Below, one piece after another: positions 53,939 through 64,000 of a stretch of DNA of 64,000 nucleotides. The notes below the pieces were generated by a model that was not told where the DNA came from, did no database searches, and saw only the letters and a list, made by a program, of their open reading frames with translations. Both the position numbers and the translations under genes were made by a program. Numbering within the stretch: position 1 is the stretch's first letter; every line of letters begins with the position of its first letter. Origin of the DNA: Mycobacterium asiaticum (GTDB lineage Bacteria > Actinomycetota > Actinomycetes > Mycobacteriales > Mycobacteriaceae). The stretch lies in contig NZ_LZLQ01000066.1 in the NCBI RefSeq assembly GCF_001673315.1, positions 35,085-99,084 of the forward strand, in the 5' to 3' direction.

Positions 53939-56900
53939 ATGACCGCACCGGGGGCTGCTAGCCCAGATACCCCGATCGCGGGGCTGGTCGAATTGGCGCT
54001 GACCGCACCAACCTTCCAACAGCTCATCGAGCGTGCCTCCGATCGACCCGACAAACTCGCGCTGGTAGGCCCTGCCAGCGCGCGCCTCTTCGTGGCCGGC
54101 GCGCTGGCGCAGCAAGGCCCATTGCTGGTGGTCACCGCCACCGGCCGGGAGGCCGATGACCTGACCGCCGAGTTGCGGGGAGTGTTCGGCGACGCGGTGG
54201 CCGTCTTCCCGTCCTGGGAGACCCTGCCGCACGAGCGGCTCTCGCCAGGCATCGACACCGTCGGCACCCGGATGATGGTGTTGCGCCGTCTGGCGCATCC
54301 CGACGACTCCCGGCTGGGTCCGCCGTTGCGGCTCGTGGTCACAGCGGTCCGTTCGTTGCTGCAACCCATGGCGCCCCAACTCGGACTGCAGGAACCGCTG
54401 ATTCTGTCCGTTGGGGACGAGACGCCGTTCGAGCAGGTCGCGGCGCGGCTCGTCGAGCTGGCCTACACCCGGGTGGATATGGTCGGCCGGCGCGGCGAGT
54501 TCGCGGTGCGGGGCGGGATCCTGGACGTGTTCGCTCCGATCGCCGAGCATCCGGTGCGGATCGAGTTCTGGGGCGACGAGGTCACCGAGATGCGGATGTT
54601 CTCGGTAGCAGATCAGCGCTCGATCGCCGAGATCGAAGTCGACACCCTGGTCGCGGTCGCGTGCCGCGAATTGTTGCTCACCCACGATGTCCGGGCCCGG
54701 GCCGCCGAACTGGCCGGACAACATCCCCCGTCGGAGAACTCGGTCACCGGCAGCATCATCGACATGCTGGCCAAGCTGGCAGAGGGCATTCCGGTGGACG
54801 GCATGGAAGCGCTGCAGTCGGTGTTGCAGCCGCCGGGAAGTGACGCCCACGCCCTGCTCACCGATCAGCTGGCCGAGGGGACGCCCGTCCTGGTGTGCGA
54901 CCCGGAAAAGGTGCGTACCCGCGCCGCCGACCTGATCAAGACGGGCCGGGAATTCTTGGAGGCGTCCTGGTCGGTAGCGGCCCTGGGCTCGGATGCCCCC
55001 GTCGACGTGGAACAACTGGGCGGCTCGGGCTTCGCCGAACTCGCGGAGGTGCAGGGCGCTGCGAGCGCTTCGGGGCATCCGTGGTGGACGTTGAGTCAGC
55101 TCTCCGACGAGTCGGCGATCGAGTTGGACGTCCGGCCGGCGCCGTCCGCGCGGGGTCAGCACCACGACATCGACAGCATCTTCGCGATGCTGCGTGCGCA
55201 TGTGGCGACCGGCGGGCACGCCGTCATGGTCGCGCCCGGGACCGGCACGGCCCATCGCGTCGTGGAACGGCTGGCCGAATCGGACATTCCGGCGGCGATG
55301 CTGGACTCCGGTGCGGCACCCAAGCCAGGCGTGGTCGGGGTGTTGAAGGGACCACTGCACGACGGTTTGATAATTCCGGGCGATCCCGCCAACCTCGTCG
55401 TCATCACCGAAGCCGACCTGACCGGCAGTCGGGCCACCGCCGTCGAGGGCAAGCGGTTGGCCGCCAAACGGCGCAACACTGTCGATCCGTTGGCGCTGAC
55501 CGCCGGTGACCTGGTGGTGCACGATCAGCACGGGATCGGCCGGTTCGTGGAAATGGTTGAACGCACCGTTGGCGGTGCCCGGCGTGAGTATTTGGTGCTG
55601 GAATACGCATCCAGCAAACGTGGGCAGCAAGCCGACCGGCTGTACGTCCCGATGGACTCGCTGGACCAGCTCTCGCGGTATGTCGGTGGTCAGGCGCCTG
55701 CGCTCAGCAAGCTCGGCGGCAGCGACTGGGCCAACACCAAGACCAAGGCGCGGCGCGCCGTCCGGGAGATCGCCGGCGAACTGGTGGCGCTGTACGCCAA
55801 GCGGCAGGCCAGCCCCGGGCACGCGTTCGCTCCGGACACGCCGTGGCAGGCCGAGATGGAGGACGCGTTCGGCTTCACCGAGACCATGGACCAGCTGACC
55901 GCGATCACCGAGGTCAAGTCGGATATGGAAAAGCCGATCCCGATGGATCGCGTCATCTGCGGCGACGTCGGGTACGGCAAGACCGAGATCGCCGTGCGGG
56001 CGGCGTTCAAGGCGGTCCAGGACGGCAAGCAGGTCGCCGTGCTGGTGCCCACCACCCTGTTGGCCGACCAGCACCTGCAGACCTTCACCGACCGGATGGC
56101 CGGCTTTCCGGTGACGGTGAAGGGGTTGTCCCGCTTCACCGACACCGCCGAGTCCCGCAAGGTCATCGACGGTATGGCCGACGGTTCGGTGGACATCGTG
56201 ATCGGCACCCACCGGCTGTTGCAGACCGGAGTGCGCTGGAAAGACCTGGGCCTGGTCGTGGTCGACGAAGAGCAGCGGTTCGGTGTCGAGCACAAGGAGC
56301 ACATCAAGTCGCTGCGCACTCACGTCGACGTGCTGACCATGAGTGCCACTCCCATCCCGCGGACGCTGGAGATGAGCCTGGCCGGCATTCGGGAGATGTC
56401 CACCATCCTGACGCCGCCCGAAGAGCGCTACCCGGTGCTGACCTACGTGGGTCCCCAGGATGAGAAGCAGATTGCCGCGGCGCTGCGCCGCGAGCTGTTG
56501 CGCGACGGGCAGGTCTTCTACGTGCACAACCGGGTGAGCTCGATCGACCGGGCCGCGGCCCGGGTGCGCGAGCTGGTGCCTGAGGCGCGGGTAGTCGTCG
56601 CGCACGGCCAGATGCCCGAAGAGCTGTTGGAACGAACTGTGCAGGGCTTCTGGAACCGCGAATACGACATCCTTGTGTGCACCACGATCGTGGAGACGGG
56701 GCTGGACATTTCCAATGCCAACACGCTGATCGTGGAGCGCGCCGACACCTTCGGCCTCTCCCAGCTGCACCAGTTGCGCGGGCGGGTGGGCCGCAGCCGC
56801 GAGCGCGGGTACGCCTACTTCCTCTATCCGTCCGACGCGCCGTTGACCGAGACCGCCTACGACCGGCTGGCGACGATCGCGCAGAACAACGAGCTCGGCG

Positions 56901-57612
56901 CGGGCATGGCCGTTGCGCTGAAAGACCTGGAAATCCGCGGCGCCGGCAACGTGTTGGGCGTCGAGCAGTCGGGCCACGTCGCCGGTGTCGGCTTCGACCT
57001 GTACGTGCGACTGGTCGGCGAGGCCGTCGAGGCATACCGGGCCGCGGCCGACGGGCAAACGGTAACCACGGCCGAGGAGCCCAAAGACGTGCGCATCGAT
57101 CTGCCCGTCGACGCTCACCTGCCGCCGGATTACATCGCCAGCGACCGGTTGCGGCTGGAGGCCTACCGGCGCCTGGCGTCAGCGACCGACGATGCCGGCG
57201 TCAACGCCGTCATCGAAGAACTGACCGACAGGTACGGCCCGCCTCCCGAGCCGGCCCTACGGCTGGTGGCGGTGGCGCGGCTGCGTTTGCTGTGCCGCGC
57301 TTCCGGCATCACCGAGGTCAGTGCGCCGTCGGCGGCGACGATCCGGCTCGCGCCGCTGAATCTGCCGGATTCCGCGCAGGTGCGCCTGGCCCGGATGTAC
57401 CCGGGCGCGCGCTACCGCGCGACGACGGCCAACGTGCAGGTCCCCATCCCACGGACCGGGGGTGTGGGGGCTGCGCGCCTGCGCGATGTCGAGTTGGTGC
57501 AGATGGTCGCGGATTTGGTGACTGCTCTCGCGGGCATCCCGCAGCAAGATATCGGTATGACGAACAGCGAGTCGGTCAAGTCGAGTAAGTCGAGTAAGGA
57601 GCGGCAAGCGCA

Positions 57613-57616
<4 letters not shown>
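53939..57616 (+). CDS. mfd: Transcription-repair coupling factor
   Basis: 1,225 residues. UvrB-homology region (about 1-350), RNA polymerase-interacting domain (about 510-580; [20 protein letters not shown]), helicase motor with Walker [17 protein letters not shown] (about 677) and DEEQ in [10 protein letters not shown], then the TRG motif region and C-terminal TRCF domain. Removes stalled RNA polymerase at DNA lesions and recruits UvrA. It ends inside the mazG start (ATGA), so the two are translationally coupled. Confidence 0.97.
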
Positions 57617-58737
<1,121 letters not shown>

Positions 58738-58933
58738 CCACGCGGTTGCCGATGTTTGCGGCGACTCAGACAGTTTTCACAAACATGCTGTTGGTGAGTT
58801 GCCGAACCGTCGCAATAGGGCACAAACATGTGTGCTGGATGGCGAACTCGACGGGGCACTGTGCAAACCCATGGGACGATGATTGGGGCTGAATCGGGTA
58901 AACGGCCGCGCGGGGAGATCAACAGGAGAGTTT

Positions 58934-59665
58934 GTGTCGCCGAGACGCTGGTTGCGTGCGGTCGCCGTGATAGGGGCGACCGCGATGCTGTTGGCGTCAA
59001 GTTGCACCTGGCAGCTCAGCCTGTTCATCCCCGAGGGCGTGCCACCCCCGGCGGGGGATCCGGTGCCCCCGGTCGACACGCACGTCAGTGGCAGGCCGGC
59101 GGATCAGTTGCGGGAATGGGCCGAGCAACGTGCTCCGGCACTGGAAATGCCGGTCATCGCGCTGGAGGCGTACGCGTACGCCGCCCGGGTCGCAGAGGTG
59201 GAGAACCCGAAGTGCCATATCGCGTGGACGACGCTGGCGGGTATCGGTCAGGTGGAGAGCCATAACGGCACCTACCGGGGCGCGACGATAGCGCCCAACG
59301 GGGACGTGCGGCCGCCGATCCGGGGTGTTCGATTGGATGGCACCGGAGACACCCTGCGCATCGTGGACACCGACGCCGGCGCCCTGGACGGAGACGACGG
59401 GGTGGAGCGCGCGATGGGGCCGATGCAGTTCATCTCCGAGACCTGGCGCTTATACGGCGTCGATGCCGACAACGACGGCATCGCAAGTCCGGACAACATC
59501 GACGATGCCGCTCTCTCTGCTGCGGGTTATTTGTGCTGGCGTGGAAAGGATCTCGCCACGCCTCGTGGGTGGATCAACGCCCTCCGGGCCTATAACAACT
59601 CCGGTGTCTATGCACGGGCGGTCCGGGACTGGGCGACCGCCTACGCGGCGGGTCATCCGCTGTAG
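58934..59665 (+). CDS. lpqU: Lipoprotein LpqU, lytic transglycosylase-like
   Basis: 243 residues from GTG 58934 with AGGAGAG upstream; same length as the M. tuberculosis protein. Signal peptide and lipobox (LLASSC). MltB-like transglycosylase pattern: TLAGIGQVESHNGTYRGA with the catalytic Glu in QVES, AMGPMQFISETWRLY, DNDGIASPDNIDDAALSAAG and ALRAYNNSGVYARAV. Probably cleaves peptidoglycan at the cell surface. An ORF from 58883 extends upstream but the SD marks 58934. Confidence 0.93.
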   Translation: MSPRRWLRAVAVIGATAMLLASSCTWQLSLFIPEGVPPPAGDPVPPVDTHVSGRPADQLREWAEQRAPALEMPVIALEAYAYAARVAEVENPKCHIAWTTLAGIGQVESHNGTYRGATIAPNGDVRPPIRGVRLDGTGDTLRIVDTDAGALDGDDGVERAMGPMQFISETWRLYGVDADNDGIASPDNIDDAALSAAGYLCWRGKDLATPRGWINALRAYNNSGVYARAVRDWATAYAAGHPL

Positions 59666-61033
<1,368 letters not shown>

Positions 61034-61038
61034 GCAGC

Positions 61039-61734
61039 TTGGCCGCCAAATCCGATCCGAAACGTCGTTCCCCGGCCTCACGTCCGGGGAAGCCCGGCGA
61101 TTCGGCTCGGGGGCGTCGGTCTGGCGGTTCGGCGAAGCCGATCGCCAAGCCGCTGTCCCGGCCGCAGTCCAAACCAGCGCAGACCGCGCCCGACGAGAGT
61201 CGTAACGCGGCCCGCTCGCTGCAGGAACATGTCGTCGAGCCGATCAAGAGGTCCTTTACCGAATCCGTTGGGCAGCGGTCGGATCAGCGATTGGGATTCA
61301 CCGCGCGGCGAGCGGCGATCCTGGCGGCGGTGGTGTGCGTGCTGACGCTGACCATCGCCGGCCCGGTGCGCACCTATTTCGCGCAGCGCACCGAGATGGC
61401 GCAGTTGTCTGCGACCGAAGCCGCGCTGCGTAGCCAAATCAAGGACTTGGAGCAACGCAAGGGGCAGCTAGGCGATCCGGCATACATTGCCGCGCAAGCC
61501 CGCGAGCGGCTCGGATTCGTCAAACCCGGCGACATTCCTTTCCAGGTGCAGCTTCCGCCGACGGCCGCGGTGGCGCCCCAGCCGGGAGGTGAGGTGGGCA
61601 GCCAGCTCAAGAACGAACCTTGGTACACCTCGCTATGGCACACCATCGCCGACGTACCGCACCTGCCTCCGTCTGCCCCGCCCGCGCCCGATCCCGAACA
61701 GGCGCCCGGCAATCCGATGGCCCCCGGTGGTTGA
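61039..61734 (+). CDS. FtsB/DivIC-like septum formation initiator
   Basis: 231 residues, TTG start 5 bases after the eno stop. A long basic, Ser/Pro-rich cytoplasmic region (about 1-90), one membrane helix (AAILAAVVCVLTLTIAGPV, about 94-112), then a coiled coil (MAQLSATEAALRSQIKDLEQ; RKGQLGDPAYIAAQARERLG) ending in the FtsB-type RERLGFVKPGD. Orthologue of Rv1024; divisome assembly role inferred from the family. Its end overlaps the DUF501 gene by 8 bases. Confidence 0.9.
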   Translation: MAAKSDPKRRSPASRPGKPGDSARGRRSGGSAKPIAKPLSRPQSKPAQTAPDESRNAARSLQEHVVEPIKRSFTESVGQRSDQRLGFTARRAAILAAVVCVLTLTIAGPVRTYFAQRTEMAQLSATEAALRSQIKDLEQRKGQLGDPAYIAAQARERLGFVKPGDIPFQVQLPPTAAVAPQPGGEVGSQLKNEPWYTSLWHTIADVPHLPPSAPPAPDPEQAPGNPMAPGG

Positions 61735-62215
61735 TCGTGCCGACCTGGAGGTGGTGGCGCGCCAGATCGGCCGCGAGCCGCGCGGGGTGCTGGAAATCGC
61801 CTATCGGTGTCCCGATGGTGCACCGGGTGTGGTGAAGACGGCACCGAAACTGCCTGACGGAACGCCTTTTCCCACGCTGTACTACCTCACGCATCCGACG
61901 CTCACCGCTGCGGCCAGCAGGCTGGAGACGACCGGCCTGATGCGTGAGATGACCTCGCGGCTGCAAGCCGATCCTTCTCTGGCTTCGGCTTATCGGCGGG
62001 CGCACGAGTCGTATCTGGCCGAGCGGGACGCGATTGAGCCACTGGGGACTACGTTTTCGGGCGGCGGCATGCCCGAGCGGGTCAAGTGCCTGCATGTCCT
62101 GATCGCACATTCGCTGGCAAAAGGGCCCGGTGTGAATCCTCTTGGTGACGAGGCGGTCGCGTTGTTGGCCGCCGAGCCGGGTACGGCTCCTCTGATTGCG
62201 GGACAGTGGCGATGA
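61727..62215 (+). CDS. DUF501 domain protein (Rv1025-like)
   Basis: 162 residues from GTG 61727, overlapping the previous stop by 8 bases. Conserved blocks of the family: VLEIAYRCPDGAPGVVKTAP, TPFPTLYYLTHPTLTAAASR, YRRAHESYLAERDAIEPLG and VKCLHVLIAHSLAKGPGVNP. Cys, His and Tyr residues in these blocks suggest an enzyme, but the function is unknown. It lies between ftsB-like and ppx in a compact operon. Confidence 0.9.
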   Translation: MVDRADLEVVARQIGREPRGVLEIAYRCPDGAPGVVKTAPKLPDGTPFPTLYYLTHPTLTAAASRLETTGLMREMTSRLQADPSLASAYRRAHESYLAERDAIEPLGTTFSGGGMPERVKCLHVLIAHSLAKGPGVNPLGDEAVALLAAEPGTAPLIAGQWR

Positions 62216-63147
62216 CGCGGCTGGCCGGAATCGACTGCGGCACCAACTCGATTCGCTTGTTGATCGCGGATGCCGTCGATGGGCGACTGCGTGACGTGCA
62301 TCGTGAAATGAGAATCGTACGGCTGGGCCAGGGCGTCGATGCGACCGGCGAATTTGCTCCGGAGGCGATTGCCCGTACCCGGGCTGCCCTGGTCGATTAC
62401 GCGGCGCTACTTCGGGTGCACAGGGTCGAGCGGGTACGGATGGTCGCGACGTCGGCTACCCGGGATGCCGCCAATCGTGATGTGTTCTTTGCGATGACGA
62501 GGGAAGTGCTGGGTGGCACGGTCGCCGAAGTCATCTCCGGAGAGGAGGAAGCTTCGCTGTCATTCGCCGGTGCGGTGGGTGAATTGGACGGCGCCGAAGC
62601 GCCTTTCGTCGTTGTCGACCTGGGCGGCGGATCGACGGAGATTGTGGTCGGCAAGGCTGCGGACGAAGTGGTGGCAAGTTATTCGGCTGACATCGGTTGT
62701 GTCCGCCTGACCGAGCGTTGTCTGCACTCTGACCCGCCCACTGTGCAGCAGGTGGCGGCCGCCCGTGAGGTGGTTCGTGAACAGCTTGCCGTCGCGTTGC
62801 GTGCGGTGCCGGTGCAGGGGGTGCGAACCTGGGTCGGGGTGGCCGGGACAATGACCACCCTGGCGGCGCTGGCTCAGGGCATGACGACGTATGACTCTGC
62901 GCTGATTCATCTTTCGCGCGTGCCGGTCGATTCGCTGCTGGGAGTGTGTGAGCGGCTCATTGGCATGACCCGGTCCGAACGTGCCACGCTGGGGCCGATG
63001 CATGAAGGACGCGTCGACGTGATCGGAGGAGGCGCGATCGTGGTGCAAGAATTGGCACGCGAACTGTATTCTCGGGCGGGCATCTCCGAATTGACCGTCA
63101 GCGAGCACGACATTCTGGACGGGATTGTCCTGTCCATCGCCGGCTAG
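62212..63147 (+). CDS. ppx2: Exopolyphosphatase / Ppx-GppA family
   Basis: 311 residues from ATG 62212, which overlaps the DUF501 stop by ATGA (a GTG at 62206 is 6 bases earlier). ASKHA fold: GIDCGTNSIRLLIADAVDG (phosphate 1), ATSATRDAANRDVFF, VISGEEEASLSFAGAVGEL, VVDLGGGSTEIVVG (phosphate 2), and VGVAGTMTTLAAL. Single-domain Ppx like Rv1026, which binds poly-P and (p)ppGpp-related ligands. Last conserved gene of the syntenic block. Confidence 0.93.
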   Translation: MTRLAGIDCGTNSIRLLIADAVDGRLRDVHREMRIVRLGQGVDATGEFAPEAIARTRAALVDYAALLRVHRVERVRMVATSATRDAANRDVFFAMTREVLGGTVAEVISGEEEASLSFAGAVGELDGAEAPFVVVDLGGGSTEIVVGKAADEVVASYSADIGCVRLTERCLHSDPPTVQQVAAAREVVREQLAVALRAVPVQGVRTWVGVAGTMTTLAALAQGMTTYDSALIHLSRVPVDSLLGVCERLIGMTRSERATLGPMHEGRVDVIGGGAIVVQELARELYSRAGISELTVSEHDILDGIVLSIAG

Positions 63148-63280
63148 ATTCGGTATAGATCCGGTCACCGTTCGGTCTTCGCCGTTCGCGGTTTCGCTCT
63201 TTCGGGTTCGCTGTTCGCTGTCGTTGTCGTCGTATTCTGCGGCGCCGGCAGCCGCCGCCGCGGTGCGCATGTGTCTCTTT

Positions 63281-63317
63281 GCCCGGCTTGTAGCGACAAC
63301 GGCTAATTGAGCGACAG
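63281..63317 (+). repeat. Copy 1 of the 37-bp element, diverged
   Basis: GCCCGGCTTGTAGCGACAAC is identical to copies 2 and 3, but the next bases differ (GGCTAATTGAGCGACA instead of CTTCAATCGAGCGACA). Similarity also extends about 12 bases to the left of copy 2. The 432 bases 63148-63579 hold this, the hexamer array and copy 2, and no convincing gene. Confidence 0.8.
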
Positions 63318-63360
63318 TGTTGGGCACCTGCCGCGGGGCCGACAGGTTGCGTTGAATCTT

Positions 63361-63408
63361 GCCCGTGCCCGTGCCCGTGCCCGTGCCCGTGCCCGTGCCC
63401 GTGCCCGT
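63361..63408. repeat. Hexanucleotide array (GCCCGT) x 8
   Basis: Eight exact tandem copies of GCCCGT, continuing as GC. In the two long open frames it reads Ala-Arg repeats; neither has a credible start or product. Confidence 0.95.
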
Positions 63409-63486
63409 GCGATTGCCGATTGCCGATCAGCCCAGTGCCCCTTGTCCATTAGCCTGCGCCGCGCTTCCGGAAGCATGTGCCTGTTC

Positions 63487-63523
63487 GCCCGGCTTGTAGC
63501 GACAACCTTCAATCGAGCGACAA
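63487..63523 (+). repeat. 37-bp element copy 2, left inverted repeat of a small ORF cassette
   Basis: GCCCGGCTTGTAGCGACAAC followed by CTTCAATCGAGCGACAA. The copy at 63964-64000 is identical over all 37 bases in inverted orientation. Confidence 0.95.
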
Positions 63524-63579
63524 ACAGCATGAATGCGCGCTGACTGGCGACGGATCGATGCCCATGGCACGGTTCAACG

Positions 63580-63903
63580 ATGAAACTTTGCCTACGAGGA
63601 ACGGAGCTGCGCTACGTGCTCACCTGGCAGCTGGCGCTGCATGGGCCCGCGACTATCCGTGAGTTGATCGATGCCCTTGAGTACCACGGGTTTTGCGTCA
63701 ACGGCCGAGCGTCAAAGGCGATCTCGGACGCGTTGCGTTGGGAGATCGGACGGGGCCGGGTGCGCCGGCTCCGGCGGGGTCGATACGGACCGCTGGAATT
63801 TCCACGCGGCACCGAACACCGAATCCATCAGCGTGTGCTGACTTTGCGGGCCGAAGCAAGGCGTCTGCGGAGGTCTGAGGATCGCGGTGAGTGGTTTGGC
63901 TGA
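63580..63903 (+). CDS. Small hypothetical basic protein in an inverted-repeat cassette
   Basis: 107 residues. MKLCLRGTELRYVLTWQLAL starts a likely winged-helix region (HGPATIRELIDALEYHGFCV; RASKAISDALRWEIGRGRV) followed by a very basic end (RRLRRGRYGPLEF; RTEARRLRRSE-like AEARRLRR). It resembles a family of small mycobacterial proteins of unknown function that I have seen repeated in genomes. It is enclosed by the 37-bp inverted repeats at 63487 and 63964, so it may be mobile. No SD is visible; the start could be elsewhere. Confidence 0.6.
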   Translation: MKLCLRGTELRYVLTWQLALHGPATIRELIDALEYHGFCVNGRASKAISDALRWEIGRGRVRRLRRGRYGPLEFPRGTEHRIHQRVLTLRAEARRLRRSEDRGEWFG

Positions 63904-63929
63904 TTGTCGCTACGGTCGGGCAAAGTGAG

Positions 63930-63941
63930 ATGTCCGGACAT
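63930..63941. repeat. Perfect 12-bp palindrome after the small ORF
   Basis: ATGTCCGGACAT is self-complementary. It lies between a partial copy of the 37-bp motif (TTGTCGCTACGGTCGGGC, about 63904-63921) and the full right copy. Possibly an operator or part of a transposon end. Confidence 0.6.
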
Positions 63942-63963
63942 AGGGGTTGTCCCGCATCCAGCA

Positions 63964-64000
63964 TTGTCGCTCGATTGAAGGTTGTCGCTACAAGCCGGGC
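63964..64000 (-). repeat. 37-bp element copy 3, right inverted repeat (ends at window edge)
   Basis: Reverse complement is identical to 63487-63523 over 37 bases. The repeat may extend beyond the window. Confidence 0.95.

Noticed and set aside
53825..57118. 1,097-residue minus-strand frame opposite mfd
   Set aside because: Shadow of the codon pattern of mfd, which has all expected motifs.
63303..63543. Ala-Arg repeat ORFs on both strands over the hexamer array
   Set aside because: Products are artefacts of GCCCGT repeats and no start signal is present.

Overview
The window comes from a slow-growing Mycobacterium. It is GC-rich, carries a PE/PPE pair, a 13E12-type (DUF222/HNH) protein, LpqT and LpqU lipoproteins and RpfB. 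From about 29.6 kb to 63.1 kb it follows the M. tuberculosis order Rv1007c-Rv1026: metG, tatD, rpfB, ksgA, ispE, pks16-like fadD, pth, rplY, lpqT, prs, glmU, tRNA-Gln, TetR, mfd, mazG, lpqU, eno, ftsB-like, DUF501, ppx. I name no species.

Layout. 1-1.8 kb: an ECF41/SigJ-type sigma factor (cut by the window edge) behind an FAD oxidoreductase, with a candidate autoregulated promoter. 1.9-24.6 kb: a large Wzx/Wzy-type polysaccharide locus in two convergent arms. The rightward arm holds a GAF-GGDEF-EAL c-di-GMP protein, a DUF4832-like lipoprotein, a Wzz/BY-kinase-like copolymerase without the Walker A lysine, a Wzy-like polymerase, a GT4 glycosyltransferase and an FkbM methyltransferase; the last four genes overlap by 4 bases each. 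The leftward arm runs from a sugar-1-phosphate nucleotidyltransferase through a PIG-L deacetylase, RmlC-like epimerase, WecG/TagA glycosyltransferase, WcaJ-like initiating transferase, Wzx flippase, GT2-GT4 fusion, two sugar C-methyltransferase-family proteins and a GT4 enzyme. A 13E12 gene lies where the arms meet.

24.9-28.9 kb: a PPE-SVP/PE operon, two TetR regulators resembling gamma-butyrolactone receptors (ScbR/ArpA type), and a hexapeptide acetyltransferase. The leftward polysaccharide promoter and the PE promoter share an AAAAGTATG element directly abutting the -10, and a close relative lies in front of the acetyltransferase. This suggests a small regulon under one or both TetR proteins. 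It is the most interesting hypothesis here.

29-63 kb: conserved housekeeping genes, with accessory DNA at three places: a 17-bp inverted-repeat-bounded element packed with 20-bp repeats between the fadD gene and pth; a 9.7-kb insert between rplY and lpqT (P450, SDR, two paralogous 1,100-residue cyclase/NB-ARC/LuxR regulators flanking an F420-type reductase); and, after ppx, a small ORF flanked by identical 37-bp inverted repeats.

Together the polysaccharide genes describe lipid-linked repeat-unit assembly: WcaJ primes, WecG and the GTs extend, methyl-, deacetyl- and acetyl-transferases decorate, Wzx flips, and Wzy/Wzz polymerise. All functions are read from motifs and gene order; no database search was run.
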